From: Streptacidiphilus carbonis
GTDB taxonomy: Bacteria; Actinomycetota; Actinomycetes; Streptomycetales; Streptomycetaceae
NCBI RefSeq assembly: GCF_000787775.1
Contig: NZ_BBPM01000008.1
Location: forward strand, 1 to 64,000
Length of the DNA stretch: 64,000 nucleotides
Direction: 5' to 3'
Below, in pieces: positions 17,032-26,285 of the stretch (positions are counted from its first letter, which is position 1; every line of letters starts with the position of its first letter). Both the position numbers and the translations under genes were made by a program. The notes below the pieces were generated by a model. It searched no databases and had not been told where the DNA came from. It saw only the letters and a program-made list of their open reading frames with translations.

Positions 17032-18291
17032 CTCCGGGGACGACCGGGCGCCGGAGGCGACGACAGGGGCCAGCTCCGCGCCCCAGTCCAGCAGTTGCTC
17101 GTCCCTGCCCAGGCGGCCGACCAGCTGAAGGCCCAGCGGCAGCCCGTTGGCGGCGCTGCCCGCGGGGAGCGACAGCGAGGGCAGGCCGGCGTTGCTCCAG
17201 GGCAGGCACATGATCGAGCTGCCGGTGCTGTCCAGCCCGAGCGGGGCGGGGCCGGTGGCGGACGGGGTGATCCAGAGGTCGACGGCGGCGGCCTCCATGG
17301 TGCAGAGGATCAGGTCCCGGAACTCCTCGCGGGCGGCCAGCGCCCGGCCGTACTCGGCGCGGTCCACGGCCTGTCCCTCGCGGAAGGCGGCGACCGACTC
17401 GGGGCGGTAGAGGTCCCCGTACCGGGCGAACCACTCGGCGTGGGTGCGGGTGAACTCATGGCGGTTGGCAGTGAAGAGCTGCTTCACGGTCACGTCGAAG
17501 TCGCACATCACCGGCGTCTCCCGGACCGGGTAGCCCGCCTCGCGGACCAGCTCGACCTGGGCGGCGAAGGCCGCCAGCGCCTCGGGTTCGGCGCGCTGCA
17601 GATAGGGCCCGACCGGGATCCCCAGCACCGGCCGAACACCGGCCGGTGCGGCGGACGGCGCGGGCGACGGCGTCTGCCGCCACCCGTCGCACAGCACCGC
17701 CGCGGCCAGGGCCGCTCCGGCCACGTCCGTGGCGAAGACGCCGAGCGTGTCGAAGCTCGGCGCATTGGGGACGACGCCGTCCACCGGGATCCGCCCGTAG
17801 GTCGGCTTGAAGCCGACCACCCCGCAGTAGGCGGCCGGGCGGATCATCGAGCCCACCGTCTGGGTGCCGACGGCCAGCGGCACCATCCCGGCGGCGACCG
17901 CCGCGGCGGAGCCGCTGCTGGAGCCGCCGGGGGTGTGCGCGGGGTTGTGCGGGTTGCGGGTGGGTCCCGGCGCCAGCGCGGCGAACTCCGCGGTCACCGT
18001 CTTGCCGGCGATCAGGGCCCCGGCCGCGCGCAGCCGGTCGACCACGGCCGCCTGCGGTCCTGCGAAGACCTCGGGCGGCAGCGCGGAGCCGGCCCGGGTC
18101 GGCAGCCCGTCCACCCGGATGACGTCCTTGACCCCCACCGCGACCCTGTACAGCGGCGGACGTCCGGCCGGGTCCGGCCAACGCGCGGCGAGAGCCGCCG
18201 CCTCCGCGGCCAGGCGTTCGCGCCGCCCCGGCTCGGGCAGGAAGGCCTGCACCGCCGGGTCCCGTTCCTCGATCAGTTCGAACAGTCCCAT
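17017..18291 (-). CDS. amidase-signature family hydrolase
   Basis: 424 residues. The amidase signature is present: Lys in VGVKDVIR (~54), the Gly/Ser loop PGGSSSGSAAAVAAGMVPLAVGTQTVGSMIRPAAYCGVVGFKPT (~120-165) with the cis-Ser and nucleophile Ser. The usual TDTGGS form reads TQTVGS here, a change next to the nucleophile that is seen in some clades. Family members hydrolyse carboxamides; GatA is unlikely because no GatB or GatC is near and the chain is short. The C-terminal half (CDFDVTVKQLFTANRHEFTRTHAEWF) does not identify a substrate. It faces an SDR gene across a short divergent gap. Confidence 0.85.
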   Translation of the reverse strand: MGLFELIEERDPAVQAFLPEPGRRERLAAEAAALAARWPDPAGRPPLYRVAVGVKDVIRVDGLPTRAGSALPPEVFAGPQAAVVDRLRAAGALIAGKTVTAEFAALAPGPTRNPHNPAHTPGGSSSGSAAAVAAGMVPLAVGTQTVGSMIRPAAYCGVVGFKPTYGRIPVDGVVPNAPSFDTLGVFATDVAGAALAAAVLCDGWRQTPSPAPSAAPAGVRPVLGIPVGPYLQRAEPEALAAFAAQVELVREAGYPVRETPVMCDFDVTVKQLFTANRHEFTRTHAEWFARYGDLYRPESVAAFREGQAVDRAEYGRALAAREEFRDLILCTMEAAAVDLWITPSATGPAPLGLDSTGSSIMCLPWSNAGLPSLSLPAGSAANGLPLGLQLVGRLGRDEQLLDWGAELAPVVASGARSSPESAFE

Positions 18292-18435
18292 AGGCGCCCA
18301 GCCTAGGACAGGCAGGCCCGTCGGACAGGTCCGACAGACGGGCCCCAGCGCCTGCCCGGAGGCCGCACGGCTCTGGCCTTCGCCGGGCGGCCGCCCTAAG
18401 CTGACGCACCGTCAGTTTCTCTGGAGGGTTGGGCC

Positions 18436-19230
18436 ATGTCGCTTCTCGAAGGTCGTACCGTCATCGTCTCCGGGGTCGGCCCGGGCCTGGGCCAGCAGGT
18501 GGCCGTCAGGGCGGCCCGGGAGGGCGCCAATGTGGTGCTCGGGGCCCGCACCGAGGAGAACCTCGCCAAGGCCGGGGCCGAGATCGAGGCCTCGCACCCA
18601 GGTGCGGGCCGGGTGGTCTGGCGCTCCACCGACATCGCCGAGGAGGACGCCTGCACGGCGCTGGCCGCGCTGGCCGTCGAGCGCTACGGCCGGATCGACG
18701 CGATCGTCCATGTCGCCGCGCTGGACAGCTACTTCGGCGGCCTCGCCGACGCCGACTTCGCCTCCTGGCGGCGGGTGCTGGACGTCAACCTGATCGGGAC
18801 GCTGCAGCTCACCCGGGCCTGCCTGCCCGCTCTGAAGGAGCGCGGCGGCTCGGTGGTGATCATCGGCACCCAGTCCGCGATCGCCGCGCCCAGCCAGGTC
18901 CGCCAGGCCGCCTACGCGGCCTCCAAGGGCGCACTGACCTCGGCCATGTACTCGATGGCCCGCGAGCTGGGCCCGGACCGGATCAGGGTCAACACGGTGC
19001 TGCCCGGCTGGATGTGGGGGCCGGCGGTGGAGATGTACGTGCAGTGGACGGCGGGGACCGAGGAGATCCCGGAGGAGCAGGTCAGGGGTCGGCTGTCGGA
19101 GCGGATGGCGCTGCCCGAACTGGCCACCGACGGCGACGTCGCCGAGGCCGCCCTGTTCTTCGCCTCCGACCGGGCCAGGTCGATCACCGGCCAGTCGCTG
19201 CTGGTCAACGCCGGGGAGATCATGCGCTGA
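18436..19230 (+). CDS. short-chain dehydrogenase/reductase
   Basis: 264 residues, a classical SDR. The dinucleotide loop GVGPGLGQ (13-20) replaces the usual TGxxxGxG Thr by Val. Asn-containing VNLIG (~116) and YAASK (~157-161) give the Tyr-Lys catalytic pair, and Ser lies in IIGTQSA. The product binds NAD(P) and should act on an alcohol or ketone. A GGAGGG ribosome site precedes the ATG. The downstream flavoprotein gene starts 61 bp later, so co-transcription is likely. The substrate cannot be assigned. Confidence 0.88.
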   Translation: MSLLEGRTVIVSGVGPGLGQQVAVRAAREGANVVLGARTEENLAKAGAEIEASHPGAGRVVWRSTDIAEEDACTALAALAVERYGRIDAIVHVAALDSYFGGLADADFASWRRVLDVNLIGTLQLTRACLPALKERGGSVVIIGTQSAIAAPSQVRQAAYAASKGALTSAMYSMARELGPDRIRVNTVLPGWMWGPAVEMYVQWTAGTEEIPEEQVRGRLSERMALPELATDGDVAEAALFFASDRARSITGQSLLVNAGEIMR

Positions 19231-19291
19231 ACGCCCTCCGGCCCCGACAATCCCGGGCGGGACCGGCGGCCCGGAACGTAGGGTCGTCAGC

Positions 19292-19960
19292 ATGACGACC
19301 ATGACCACCAGCAGCGACACCAGTGTCTTCGCAACCCTGCGGGCCGACGCCATCACCGACCCGGCCCGGCTGCGCGAGGTCTACCCGGAGCCCAGCGACG
19401 CCGCCGTCCGCAAGCAGACCGACGAACTTACGCCGCAGACCATCGCGCTCATCGGCTGTTCCTCGCTGGTCCTGGTCGCCAGCGCCGATCCCGACGGCCG
19501 CTGCGATGTGTCGCCGCGCGGCGGCCCGGCGGGATTTGTCGCGGTGCTGGACTCCCGGACCCTGGCCGTCCCGGACGCCACCGGCAACAAGCGGCTGGAC
19601 ACCCTGCACAATGTGATCGCCACCGGCCGCGCCGGACTGCTGTTCCTGATCCCCGGCCGCCCGACCACCCTGCGGGTCAACGGCCGCGCCTGCGTGTCGA
19701 CCAGGCCGGACCTGCTGGAGCAGCTGACCGCGGTGGGAAAGCCGCCGGCCAGCGCACTGGTGGTGGAGGTCGAGGAGGTCTACCCGCACTGCCCCAAGTC
19801 GCTGATGCGGTCCTCGGCCTGGAAGCCGGAGCAGTGGCTCGCCAAGGACGCCCAGCCCTCCTCGGCGGAGGTGACCCTGGCCCAGCTCCGGGCACCGGAG
19901 CTGACGATCGCGGACATCGAGCAGGCCGAGGCCGAGTCCCTGAAGTACCGGTACGAGTGA
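19292..19960 (+). CDS. PPOX-class FMN-binding flavoprotein (MSMEG_1061-like)
   Basis: 222 residues. The split-barrel pattern of pyridoxamine-phosphate-oxidase-like flavoproteins is visible: LVLVASADPDGRCDVSPRGGPAGFV, then DSRTLAVPDATGNKRLDTLHNVIATGRAGLLFLIPG, and TLRVNGRACV. The order and length match the MSMEG_1061 group. The C-terminal HCPKSLMRSSAWKPEQW segment is also shared by that group. Such proteins bind FMN or F420 and reduce diverse substrates. FbiC, needed for F420, is encoded about 2 kb away, so F420 use is possible but not shown. The ribosome site is weak; ATG at 19301 is an alternative start. Confidence 0.82.
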   Translation: MTTMTTSSDTSVFATLRADAITDPARLREVYPEPSDAAVRKQTDELTPQTIALIGCSSLVLVASADPDGRCDVSPRGGPAGFVAVLDSRTLAVPDATGNKRLDTLHNVIATGRAGLLFLIPGRPTTLRVNGRACVSTRPDLLEQLTAVGKPPASALVVEVEEVYPHCPKSLMRSSAWKPEQWLAKDAQPSSAEVTLAQLRAPELTIADIEQAEAESLKYRYE

Positions 19961-19988
19961 CCCCCTGCTCTGCTCCCCCTGCTCTGAT
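19961..19988 (+). repeat. 2 x 14-bp tandem repeat after PPOX stop
   Basis: Two copies of CCCCCTGCTCTGMT lie directly after the TGA stop of the flavoprotein gene, with a partial third. Confidence 0.65.
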
Positions 19989-20199
19989 CCCCTCCTCGGG
20001 CACGGTGCGGTCGGTCCTGACGAAGCGTGGATTCATCGTGCTGAGCGGCTGACCCTTCAAGCAATCACCACGACAGTCAAAGGGAAGTAAAATCGTTCCA
20101 CCCGTAGATCAGTGTTCAGGGATATGAACTTATACATCCGGTCAATTGCCACCAATGCTGACATCGTGCCTTGCCGAACGATCCCGGATGTGAACGCAC

Positions 20200-20222
20200 G
20201 CTCTTGACCCATGGTCAGGAGC
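20200..20222. promoter_or_regulatory. palindromic operator candidate upstream of sugar porter
   Basis: GCTCTTGACC and GGTCAGGAGC surround a CAT centre: 9 of 10 arm positions pair. It lies about 115 bp before the transporter ATG and could bind a sugar-responsive repressor, which is not in the window. Confidence 0.5.
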
Positions 20223-20335
20223 GCGCTTCAATCCGGAAGCGGAACAAGCAAGGCAAGCTCCTTTACCTACCCGGTCGGTCCTGCGAAGCGCGCTGACGAC
20301 CATCCAGGTGAGTAAACGAGACAAGGCGACCGGCC

Positions 20336-21721
20336 ATGACCCAGACCGCAACAGCACCGCCGTCCGCACTGCGCAGGATCAACCCAGCGACCCTCTACTT
20401 CTTCGGTGCCCTGGGCGGCATCCTCTTCGGCTACGACCTCGGAATCATCTCCGGCATCCTGGTCGTGATCAACAAGGTATGGAGCCTGACCGGCTTCGAG
20501 AAGGGCGTGGTCACCGCCAGCCTCTCGGTCGGCGCCATGGTCGGCGCCGGGCTGGCCGGCCGGCTGTGCAACCGGGTCGGCCGCAGGCAGACCATCATGG
20601 TGGCCGGCGCGGTGGTGATCCTGGGGACCGTCGCCTGCTCGCTGGCGCCCAACTTCAACTCCCTGGTGGGCTTCCGCACCGTGCTCGGCGTCGGCATCGG
20701 CCTGTCCTCCGCGACGGTGCCGACCTACATGTCCGAGCTGGCCCCGGCCCGGATCCGCGGCGCGATGGGCGCGCTCAACCAGATCTTCATCGTCAGCGGC
20801 ATCCTGATCGCCTTCCTGGTCAGCTACTGGCTGCAGCCGCACCACCTGTGGCGCTGGATGTTCGCCGGCGCGATCGTGCCCGCGGCGATCCTGATCGTCG
20901 GGCTGACCTTCCTCCCGGAGACCCCGCGCTGGCTGCTCAACACGGGCAAGGAGGACGAGGCCCGCGCGGTGCTCGCCAGCACCCACGGCCGCGAGGGCGA
21001 CGACATCGACGCGGAGGTCGCGTCCATCCGCGAGGTCATCGCCCTGGACAGCCAGCAGAGCGGTCGGGTGCGCGACCTGGGAGCCGCATGGGTGCGGCCG
21101 ATGCTGTTCGTCGCACTGCTGCTCGCCGTCGGCCAGCAGTTCAGCGGGGTCAACGCGATCAACGCCTACTTCCCGACCATGCTGATCTCGCTGGGCTTCA
21201 CGGCGAACACCGCGCTGCTCTCGGCGATCATCCTGGGGATCACCAAGCTGGCCTTCACCGCGTGGGTGGTGTTCGTGGTCGACCGCTGGGGGCGGAAGCC
21301 GCTGCTGCTGATCGGCAATGTGGTGATGGTGGTGACGCTGGGGCTGACCGGCTGGGTGGTCATCAACGTCCACGACAAGAACACCCTGGGCACGCTCGCG
21401 GTGATCCTGCTGGTGCTGTACCTGGCCGGGTACGAGCTGGGCTGGGGCGCGGTGGTCTGGGTGATGATGGCCGAAGTCTTCCCCCTGAAGGTCCGGAGCA
21501 TCGGCATGGGCGTCGGCGCGGTCGTGCTGTGGGCGGCGACCGGGATCATCACGGCGGTCTTCCCGATCATGTCCGACCACAACCATCTGGGGCTCGGCAA
21601 GTCGATGTACGTCTTCGCCGGGATCAACGCTCTGCTCTTCGTCCTGACCTGGCTCCTGGTCAAGGAGACCAAGCAGCAGAGCCTGGAGCAGATCGAACTG
21701 GGCCTCCGCGACGCCGTCTGA
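20336..21721 (+). CDS. MFS sugar porter (sugar:H+ symporter type)
   Basis: 461 residues with about 12 helices. Sugar porter family motifs: GGILFGYDLGIISG in helix 1, RLCNRVGRRQ between helices 2 and 3, PTYMSELAPARIRGAMGALNQ after helix 4, FLPETPRWLL at the end of the first half, GQQFSGVNAINAYFPT in helix 7, and VVDRWGRKPLL between helices 8 and 9. These match XylE/GalP-like proton-coupled monosaccharide importers. The substrate is likely a hexose or pentose. It stands alone, with an operator-like palindrome upstream and a long hairpin element between it and the convergent fbiC. Confidence 0.92.
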   Translation: MTQTATAPPSALRRINPATLYFFGALGGILFGYDLGIISGILVVINKVWSLTGFEKGVVTASLSVGAMVGAGLAGRLCNRVGRRQTIMVAGAVVILGTVACSLAPNFNSLVGFRTVLGVGIGLSSATVPTYMSELAPARIRGAMGALNQIFIVSGILIAFLVSYWLQPHHLWRWMFAGAIVPAAILIVGLTFLPETPRWLLNTGKEDEARAVLASTHGREGDDIDAEVASIREVIALDSQQSGRVRDLGAAWVRPMLFVALLLAVGQQFSGVNAINAYFPTMLISLGFTANTALLSAIILGITKLAFTAWVVFVVDRWGRKPLLLIGNVVMVVTLGLTGWVVINVHDKNTLGTLAVILLVLYLAGYELGWGAVVWVMMAEVFPLKVRSIGMGVGAVVLWAATGIITAVFPIMSDHNHLGLGKSMYVFAGINALLFVLTWLLVKETKQQSLEQIELGLRDAV

Positions 21722-21730
21722 TCCGTCTTC

Positions 21731-21818
21731 AGGGGCGCGGGCAACTGCGCTGCCGACCATGCACCTCCGTAGAGGGCTGGTCGCGCGCGCAGTTGATCGA
21801 GCAGTTCCCCGCGCCCCT
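21731..21818. repeat. GC-rich inverted-repeat element, copy 1
   Basis: Arms at 21731-21748 and 21801-21818 pair at 17 of 18 positions. The second arm reads GCAGTTCCCCGCGCCCCT. It lies between convergent stops of the sugar porter and fbiC and probably acts as a two-way terminator. The same core recurs at 27637-27719 and 35103-35180. Confidence 0.8.
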
Positions 21819-21822
21819 GTTG

Positions 21823-24450
21823 CTAATCCGCGAGTGGCAGGAGCTGTGGAAGGTGCCCGTCCGACGCCAGAGCCGCCGCGCGGCGTTCCGCGGGGACCTC
21901 GCCGTAGAGGGTCGTGCGCTGCCGCGCGGGCCGTCCCGCCTTGGCGGCGATGGCTTCGAGCCCGTGGATGGACTCGTAGCTGCCGTAGGCGCTCCCGGCC
22001 ATCCGGGAGATGGTCTCCTCCATCAGCGTCCCACCGAGGTCGTTCGCGCCGCTGCGGAGCATCTCCGCGGCGCCGTCCGCCCCCAGCTTGACCCAGCTGG
22101 TCTGGATGTTGGGGATCCGCTCGTGCAGCAGCAGCCGCGCCATCGCGGTGACCGCGCGGTTGTCCCGCTGGGTCGGTCCCGGGCGGGCGATCCCGGCGAG
22201 GTAGACCGGGGCGTTGGTGTGGATGAACGGCAGCGTCACGAACTCGGTGAAGCCGCCCGTCCCTGTCTTCTCAAGAGAACGCAGCTGGATCCGCGCCAGC
22301 AGCCGCAGATGGCCGAGCCAGTGCCGGGGCTGGTCCACATGCCCGTACATCATCGTGGACGAGGACCGCAGGCCCAGCTCATGGGCGGTGGAGACGACCT
22401 CCACCCAGGTCGCGGCCGGGAGCTTGCCCTTGGTCAGGATCCAGCGGACCTCGTCGTCCAGGATCTCCGCCGCCGTCCCCGGGATGGAGTCGAGCCCGGC
22501 CTCCTTGGCCTGCTGCAGCCACTCCCTGATGGACAGTCCGGTGCGGGTCGCGCCGTTGACGACCTCCATCGGCGAGAAGGCGTGCACATGGATGCCGGGG
22601 ACCCGGGCCTTCACCGCCGCGGCGATGTCGAAGTAGGCGGTGCCGGGCAGGTCGGGGTGGATGCCGCCCTGCATGCAGACCTCGGTGGCGCCGACCTCCC
22701 AGGCCTGGGCCGCCCGGTCTGCGACCTGCTCCAGCGAGAGGGTGTAGGCGTCGGCGTCGGTGCGGCGCTGCGCGAAGGCGCAGAAGCGGCAGCCGGTGTA
22801 GCAGACGTTGGTGAAGTTGATGTTCCTGGTCACGCAGTAGGTGACGGTGTCCCCCACCGCGGCCCGGCGGACGTCGTCGGCGATGCCGCACAGCGCGTCC
22901 AGGGCCGGTCCTTCCGCGTGGAACAGCGCCAGCGCCTCGTCGTCGGTCAGCCGGGTCGGGTCGTCCGCGGCGGTCCGCAGCGCTCCTCGGACGTCCGCGT
23001 CGATCCGCGACGGGGCCGAGTGCTCGGCGGCCTGCTCGCGCAGGGCCTCCCAGTCGCCGTAGACCTCGTCGAAGTCGGCGCGGCGGTCGCTTGTACGGCC
23101 CTCGGTGTCGATGCCGGTGTGGAGGTCGGTGCGGCCGGACGGCGTGAAGGCCTCCTCCGGCTCCTGCCAGGGCCGGCCGACCACGGGTGCGTCCGCTCGC
23201 GCCAGGCCGGTCTCAGGGTCCGCCAGGGCCCGTACATGGGGCAGTACGCGCGGATCCAGCCAGGGCTCGCCGTGTCGGACGTACTCGGGGTAGACGGTGA
23301 GCCGCTCGCGCAGCTCGAACCCGGACTCGGCGGTGCGGGCGGCCAGCTCGTCGATGTGCGGCCAGGGGCGCTCGGGGTTGACGTGATCCGGCGTCATCGG
23401 GGAGACACCGCCCCAGTCGTCGATGCCCGCGCCGATGATCAGCGCGTACTCGCCCGCGGCGGAGCCGCTGATCGATGCTGTGACCAGGTTCGGCGGGGCC
23501 TGGATCCGGGCGGACGGGCCGAGGATCACCCGGGCCACGGCGATGGTCGCGGCCAGCTCCTCCAGCTCGGCGTCGGGCATCGCCCGCATCGCGGTGTCGG
23601 GCTTGGCCCGGAAGTTCTGGACGATCACCTCCTGCAGCCCGTGGTACTGCCGCGAGATCCGCCTCAGCGCGAACAGCGCGTCCGCGCGCTCCTCGTGGGT
23701 CTCGCCGATGCCGATCAGCACACCGCTGGTGAACGGGACGTTGGAGCGGCCCGCGTCCTCCAGCACCCGCAGCCGGACGGCCGGCTCCTTGTCGGGCGAG
23801 CCGTGGTGCGGGCCGCCGGGCTCGGACCAGAGCCGGGTCGCGGTGGTCTCCAGCATCATCCCCATGGACGGCGCCACCGGCTTCAGCCGCTGGAAGTCGG
23901 TCCAGCTGAGCACCCCGGGGTTGAGGTGCGGCAGCAGCCCGGTCTCCTCCAGCACCCGCACCGACATGGCGCGGACATAGGCCAGGGTGTCGTCGTAGCC
24001 GTGCGCGTCCAGCCACTCCCGGGCCTCGGGCCAGCGGTCCTCCGGGCGGTCGCCCAGCGTGAACAGCGCCTCCTTGCAGCCCAGCGCCGCGCCCTTGCGG
24101 GCGATGTCCAGCACCTCGTCCGGCGAGAGGTAGAGGCCGTGGCCCTCGGCCCGGAGCTTCCCCGGGACGGTCACGAAGGTGCAGTAGTGGCAGCGGTCCC
24201 GGCAGAGCCGGGTGAGCGGGATGAAGACCTTCTTCGAGTAGGTCACCACCCCGGGCCGCCCCGCCGCAGCCAGCCCGGCGTCACGGATCCGGGACGCGGT
24301 GCCGCACAGGTCCCGCAGGTCCTCGCCGCGCGCCCGCAGCAGTACCGCCGCCTCGCCGGCGTCCAGCGCCACGCCCTCGCGGGCGCGGTGCAGCGCCCGG
24401 CGCATGGCGTTGGCGGTCGGCGTTCCCTGCGGGGCTCCCTGATCCTTCAT
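21823..24450 (-). CDS. fbiC: FO synthase, fused CofG/CofH (FbiC)
   Basis: 875 residues, the normal size of actinobacterial FbiC. It carries two radical-SAM domains. The N-terminal CofG-like part has [10 protein letters not shown] (Cys83, 87, 90). The C-terminal CofH-like part has [10 protein letters not shown] (Cys550, 554, 557). Together they join 5-amino-6-ribitylamino-uracil with tyrosine to make FO, the deazaflavin of cofactor F420. Each half binds a 4Fe-4S cluster and S-adenosylmethionine. The ending [10 protein letters not shown] is complete. The gene is alone on its strand, with an 18-bp tandem duplication just upstream of its start. Confidence 0.97.
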   Translation of the reverse strand: MKDQGAPQGTPTANAMRRALHRAREGVALDAGEAAVLLRARGEDLRDLCGTASRIRDAGLAAAGRPGVVTYSKKVFIPLTRLCRDRCHYCTFVTVPGKLRAEGHGLYLSPDEVLDIARKGAALGCKEALFTLGDRPEDRWPEAREWLDAHGYDDTLAYVRAMSVRVLEETGLLPHLNPGVLSWTDFQRLKPVAPSMGMMLETTATRLWSEPGGPHHGSPDKEPAVRLRVLEDAGRSNVPFTSGVLIGIGETHEERADALFALRRISRQYHGLQEVIVQNFRAKPDTAMRAMPDAELEELAATIAVARVILGPSARIQAPPNLVTASISGSAAGEYALIIGAGIDDWGGVSPMTPDHVNPERPWPHIDELAARTAESGFELRERLTVYPEYVRHGEPWLDPRVLPHVRALADPETGLARADAPVVGRPWQEPEEAFTPSGRTDLHTGIDTEGRTSDRRADFDEVYGDWEALREQAAEHSAPSRIDADVRGALRTAADDPTRLTDDEALALFHAEGPALDALCGIADDVRRAAVGDTVTYCVTRNINFTNVCYTGCRFCAFAQRRTDADAYTLSLEQVADRAAQAWEVGATEVCMQGGIHPDLPGTAYFDIAAAVKARVPGIHVHAFSPMEVVNGATRTGLSIREWLQQAKEAGLDSIPGTAAEILDDEVRWILTKGKLPAATWVEVVSTAHELGLRSSSTMMYGHVDQPRHWLGHLRLLARIQLRSLEKTGTGGFTEFVTLPFIHTNAPVYLAGIARPGPTQRDNRAVTAMARLLLHERIPNIQTSWVKLGADGAAEMLRSGANDLGGTLMEETISRMAGSAYGSYESIHGLEAIAAKAGRPARQRTTLYGEVPAERRAAALASDGHLPQLLPLAD

Positions 24451-24474
24451 GTGCTGAACCTTAACCGGGCCGCA

Positions 24475-24510
24475 TCCCGACAGGGCAGTGTGTCCCGACA
24501 GGGCAGTGTG
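24475..24510. repeat. 2 x 18-bp perfect tandem repeat upstream of fbiC
   Basis: TCCCGACAGGGCAGTGTG is repeated exactly at 24475 and 24493, with TCCCGG of a third copy. It begins 25 bp before the fbiC start, so it lies in the fbiC leader or promoter. Confidence 0.8.
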
Positions 24511-24521
24511 TCCCGGGGGAA

Positions 24522-24540
24522 CCCTGAGACCGTCTCAGGG
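24522..24540. promoter_or_regulatory. 19-bp perfect palindrome between fbiC and LolA-like gene
   Basis: CCCTGAGACCGTCTCAGGG is a perfect 9-bp inverted repeat around one base. It lies 72 bp before the fbiC start and 142 bp before the divergent LolA-like gene and could control either or both. A dimeric repressor is the simplest reader. Confidence 0.6.
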
Positions 24541-24681
24541 TCGGCTGCATCGTCAGGGGGACCCGACTTCCCCCGCGGGAGCGATCCGAACGGAACCGGG
24601 TAGGCGTCTAATGGAGAACAAGGGCACGGGCCGTCGAGGGGAGCGGTGCGGCCAGGCCGCGCAGACGGAGGGAAGAGCACC

Positions 24682-25929
24682 ATGACGAACGACGACAACG
24701 GGAACGCGAACGGGATCGGCCCCGTGCGCATCCCGCCGCCCGGCGCAGGACAGGACCTGCCCGGAGCGGCGACGGCCGCCGAGGGTATCCCGCGCGGCAG
24801 GAGCCGGCGCAGGGTGCTGATCCCGGCCGCGATCGCGGTGGTCGCGGTGGCGGGGGTGGCCGCCGTACCGGCGCTCGCCGCGAGTTCGGACTTGCCGTCG
24901 GTCACCGCACAGCAGTTGCTCACCAAGATGCTGTCCAGCAGGACGCAGACCTTCTCCGGGACCGTCCAGGCCAAGGTCGACCTGGGCATCCCCTCGCAGA
25001 TCGCCTCGGCCATCCCGTCCGCCGTGGCGGGCTCGGGCGGCAGCACCGGCCAGGCCTCGCAGGCCCAGCTGGCGGAGAAGCAGCTGGTCGCACTGGTCTC
25101 GGGCGGAACGCACAGCTTCCAGGTGGCGGCGGACGGCCAGGAGCGGCAGCTGGTCTCGTCCACCGACTCCGGCTCGGCCTTCACCCTGGTCCACAACGGC
25201 AGCTCGGCCTGGGCATACGACGCGCAGGGGAAGTCGGCGACCCACGTCACCGGACTGGGCTCCGGTGCCGCCGCCACCCAGGAGTCCAAGGGCCTGACCG
25301 ATCCGCAGCAGGCAGCCACCCAGGCGCTGGCCGCGCTCGGTCCCTCCACCACCGTGTCGGTGGCCGGCACCTCCAAGGTCGCGGGCCACGCGGTGTACGA
25401 GCTCAGCGTGAAGCCGAAGGGCTCGGGCTCCACCATCGGCGAGGTCCGGATCGCCGTGGACGCGGACAACGGGCTGCCGCTGCAGGTGCGGGTGAACCCG
25501 TCGGACGGCAGCGACTCGATCCTCAACATCGGCTTCAGCAAGGTCTCCTTCGCCACCCCGGCGGCGGGCACCTTCGCCTTCACCCCGCCGAGCGGCACCA
25601 AGGTGGTGCAGCAGTCGGGCGGCGCCGGCTCGTCCGAGGCCAAGGGTTCCAAGGTCGTTCCGGGGAAGTCCGGCGCCGACGATCACAACGTCAATACGAT
25701 CGGCACCGGTTGGAGCACGATCTACCGCTTCGACGCGACCGCCGGCGGCAGCGCCGCAAGCGGCAAGTCCGGCGCGTCGGACCGGATGGGCGCGATCAAG
25801 TCGTTCGGCAAGCAGGTGCCGGGCGGCACGCTGATCTCCACCAAGCTCGTCAATGTGCTGGTCACCGACAAGGGGACGGTCTACGCCGGGGCGGTCACCC
25901 CTGCTCTGCTGGAGCAGGCAGCCAAGTAG
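24682..25929 (+). CDS. membrane-anchored LolA/RseB-like protein
   Basis: 415 residues from ATG at 24682, with GGAGGGA upstream. A cytosolic N-terminus of ~45 residues ends in RGRSRRR, followed by one membrane helix (VLIPAAIAVVAVAGVAAVPALAAS). The exported part begins SVTAQQLLTKMLSSRTQTFSGTV, the opening of LolA/RseB-like lipoprotein-carrier folds (DUF2092 type), and continues with VAGHAVYELSVKP and VRIAVDADNGLPLQVRV. Actinomycetes lack LolA-type outer-membrane transport, so a lipid-binding or envelope-stress role is likelier. The tail repeats ST-IYRFDATAGG and ends in GTVYAGAVTPALLEQAAK. A palindrome upstream suggests specific regulation. Confidence 0.78.
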   Translation: MTNDDNGNANGIGPVRIPPPGAGQDLPGAATAAEGIPRGRSRRRVLIPAAIAVVAVAGVAAVPALAASSDLPSVTAQQLLTKMLSSRTQTFSGTVQAKVDLGIPSQIASAIPSAVAGSGGSTGQASQAQLAEKQLVALVSGGTHSFQVAADGQERQLVSSTDSGSAFTLVHNGSSAWAYDAQGKSATHVTGLGSGAAATQESKGLTDPQQAATQALAALGPSTTVSVAGTSKVAGHAVYELSVKPKGSGSTIGEVRIAVDADNGLPLQVRVNPSDGSDSILNIGFSKVSFATPAAGTFAFTPPSGTKVVQQSGGAGSSEAKGSKVVPGKSGADDHNVNTIGTGWSTIYRFDATAGGSAASGKSGASDRMGAIKSFGKQVPGGTLISTKLVNVLVTDKGTVYAGAVTPALLEQAAK

Positions 25930-25978
25930 CAGCAGGTCGACTGCGTAGCGGAACTCCCCTGTCACACAGGGGAATCAC

Positions 25979-26007
25979 GGGGGGCGCCCAGGCTCTGGGC
26001 GCCCCCC
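25979..26007 (+). terminator. hairpin terminator after LolA-like gene
   Basis: GGGGGGCGCCCA at 25979-25990 pairs perfectly with 25996-26007 around a 5-nt loop. No T run follows, as is common in streptomycete hairpin terminators. Confidence 0.8.
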
Positions 26008-26123
26008 TGCAGCATTTGCACCACCCGGAGTGGTGTCATTTTCGGAGTCGAATGTATCCGAAATGTGCCCGGATTCCGTCTCACCGAGCGATTCCTGACT
26101 TGACGCACGGGCTTGCCGGACTG

Positions 26124-26146
26124 TCAGATGATGCCTATTCATCTGA
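26124..26146. promoter_or_regulatory. operator candidate TCAGATGA-N7-TCATCTGA
   Basis: A perfect 8-bp inverted repeat with a 7-bp spacer, 140 bp before the solute-binding protein ATG and about 19 bp after a TTGACG hexamer, so it could overlap the promoter and block it. The reader protein is not in the window. Confidence 0.55.
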
Positions 26147-26285
26147 ACGTGTGAAGGTAATCTGTGCCGGGTCGTGTGGATCCCCCTCCCTCAGTTCCTG
26201 ACCGAGCGGCGGCACGGACACCTGTGGCGTCCGTGTGCGACGGCGGCACCGCACGATCAACAGGCACGACAGGAGTCATCCACAC

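Larger units (their letters stand above)
19961..20335. other. 375-bp intergenic region before sugar porter
   Basis: It begins with a tandem repeat touching the flavoprotein stop, followed by a locally AT-richer segment at 20055-20160 likely to contain a promoter. A 23-bp palindrome is at 20200-20222. No ORF here has convincing composition. Confidence 0.5.
25930..26285. other. 356-bp region with terminator and promoter
   Basis: Two hairpins follow the LolA-like gene: a small one at about 25956-25973 (CCCCTGT/ACAGGGG) and the strong one at 25979-26007. From 26030 the DNA is AT-richer and holds TTGACG at 26100 and the palindrome at 26124-26146, likely the promoter region of the solute-binding protein gene. 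No gene is seen. Confidence 0.55.

Noticed and set aside
17017-18291. Amidase read as GatA of the tRNA amidotransferase
   Set aside because: There is no GatB or GatC nearby, and the chain is shorter and lacks the usual GatA TDTGGS sequence.
19961-20335. tRNA or small RNA gene in the spacer before the sugar porter
   Set aside because: No cloverleaf or T-loop consensus was found by eye; only a palindrome and a tandem repeat are visible.
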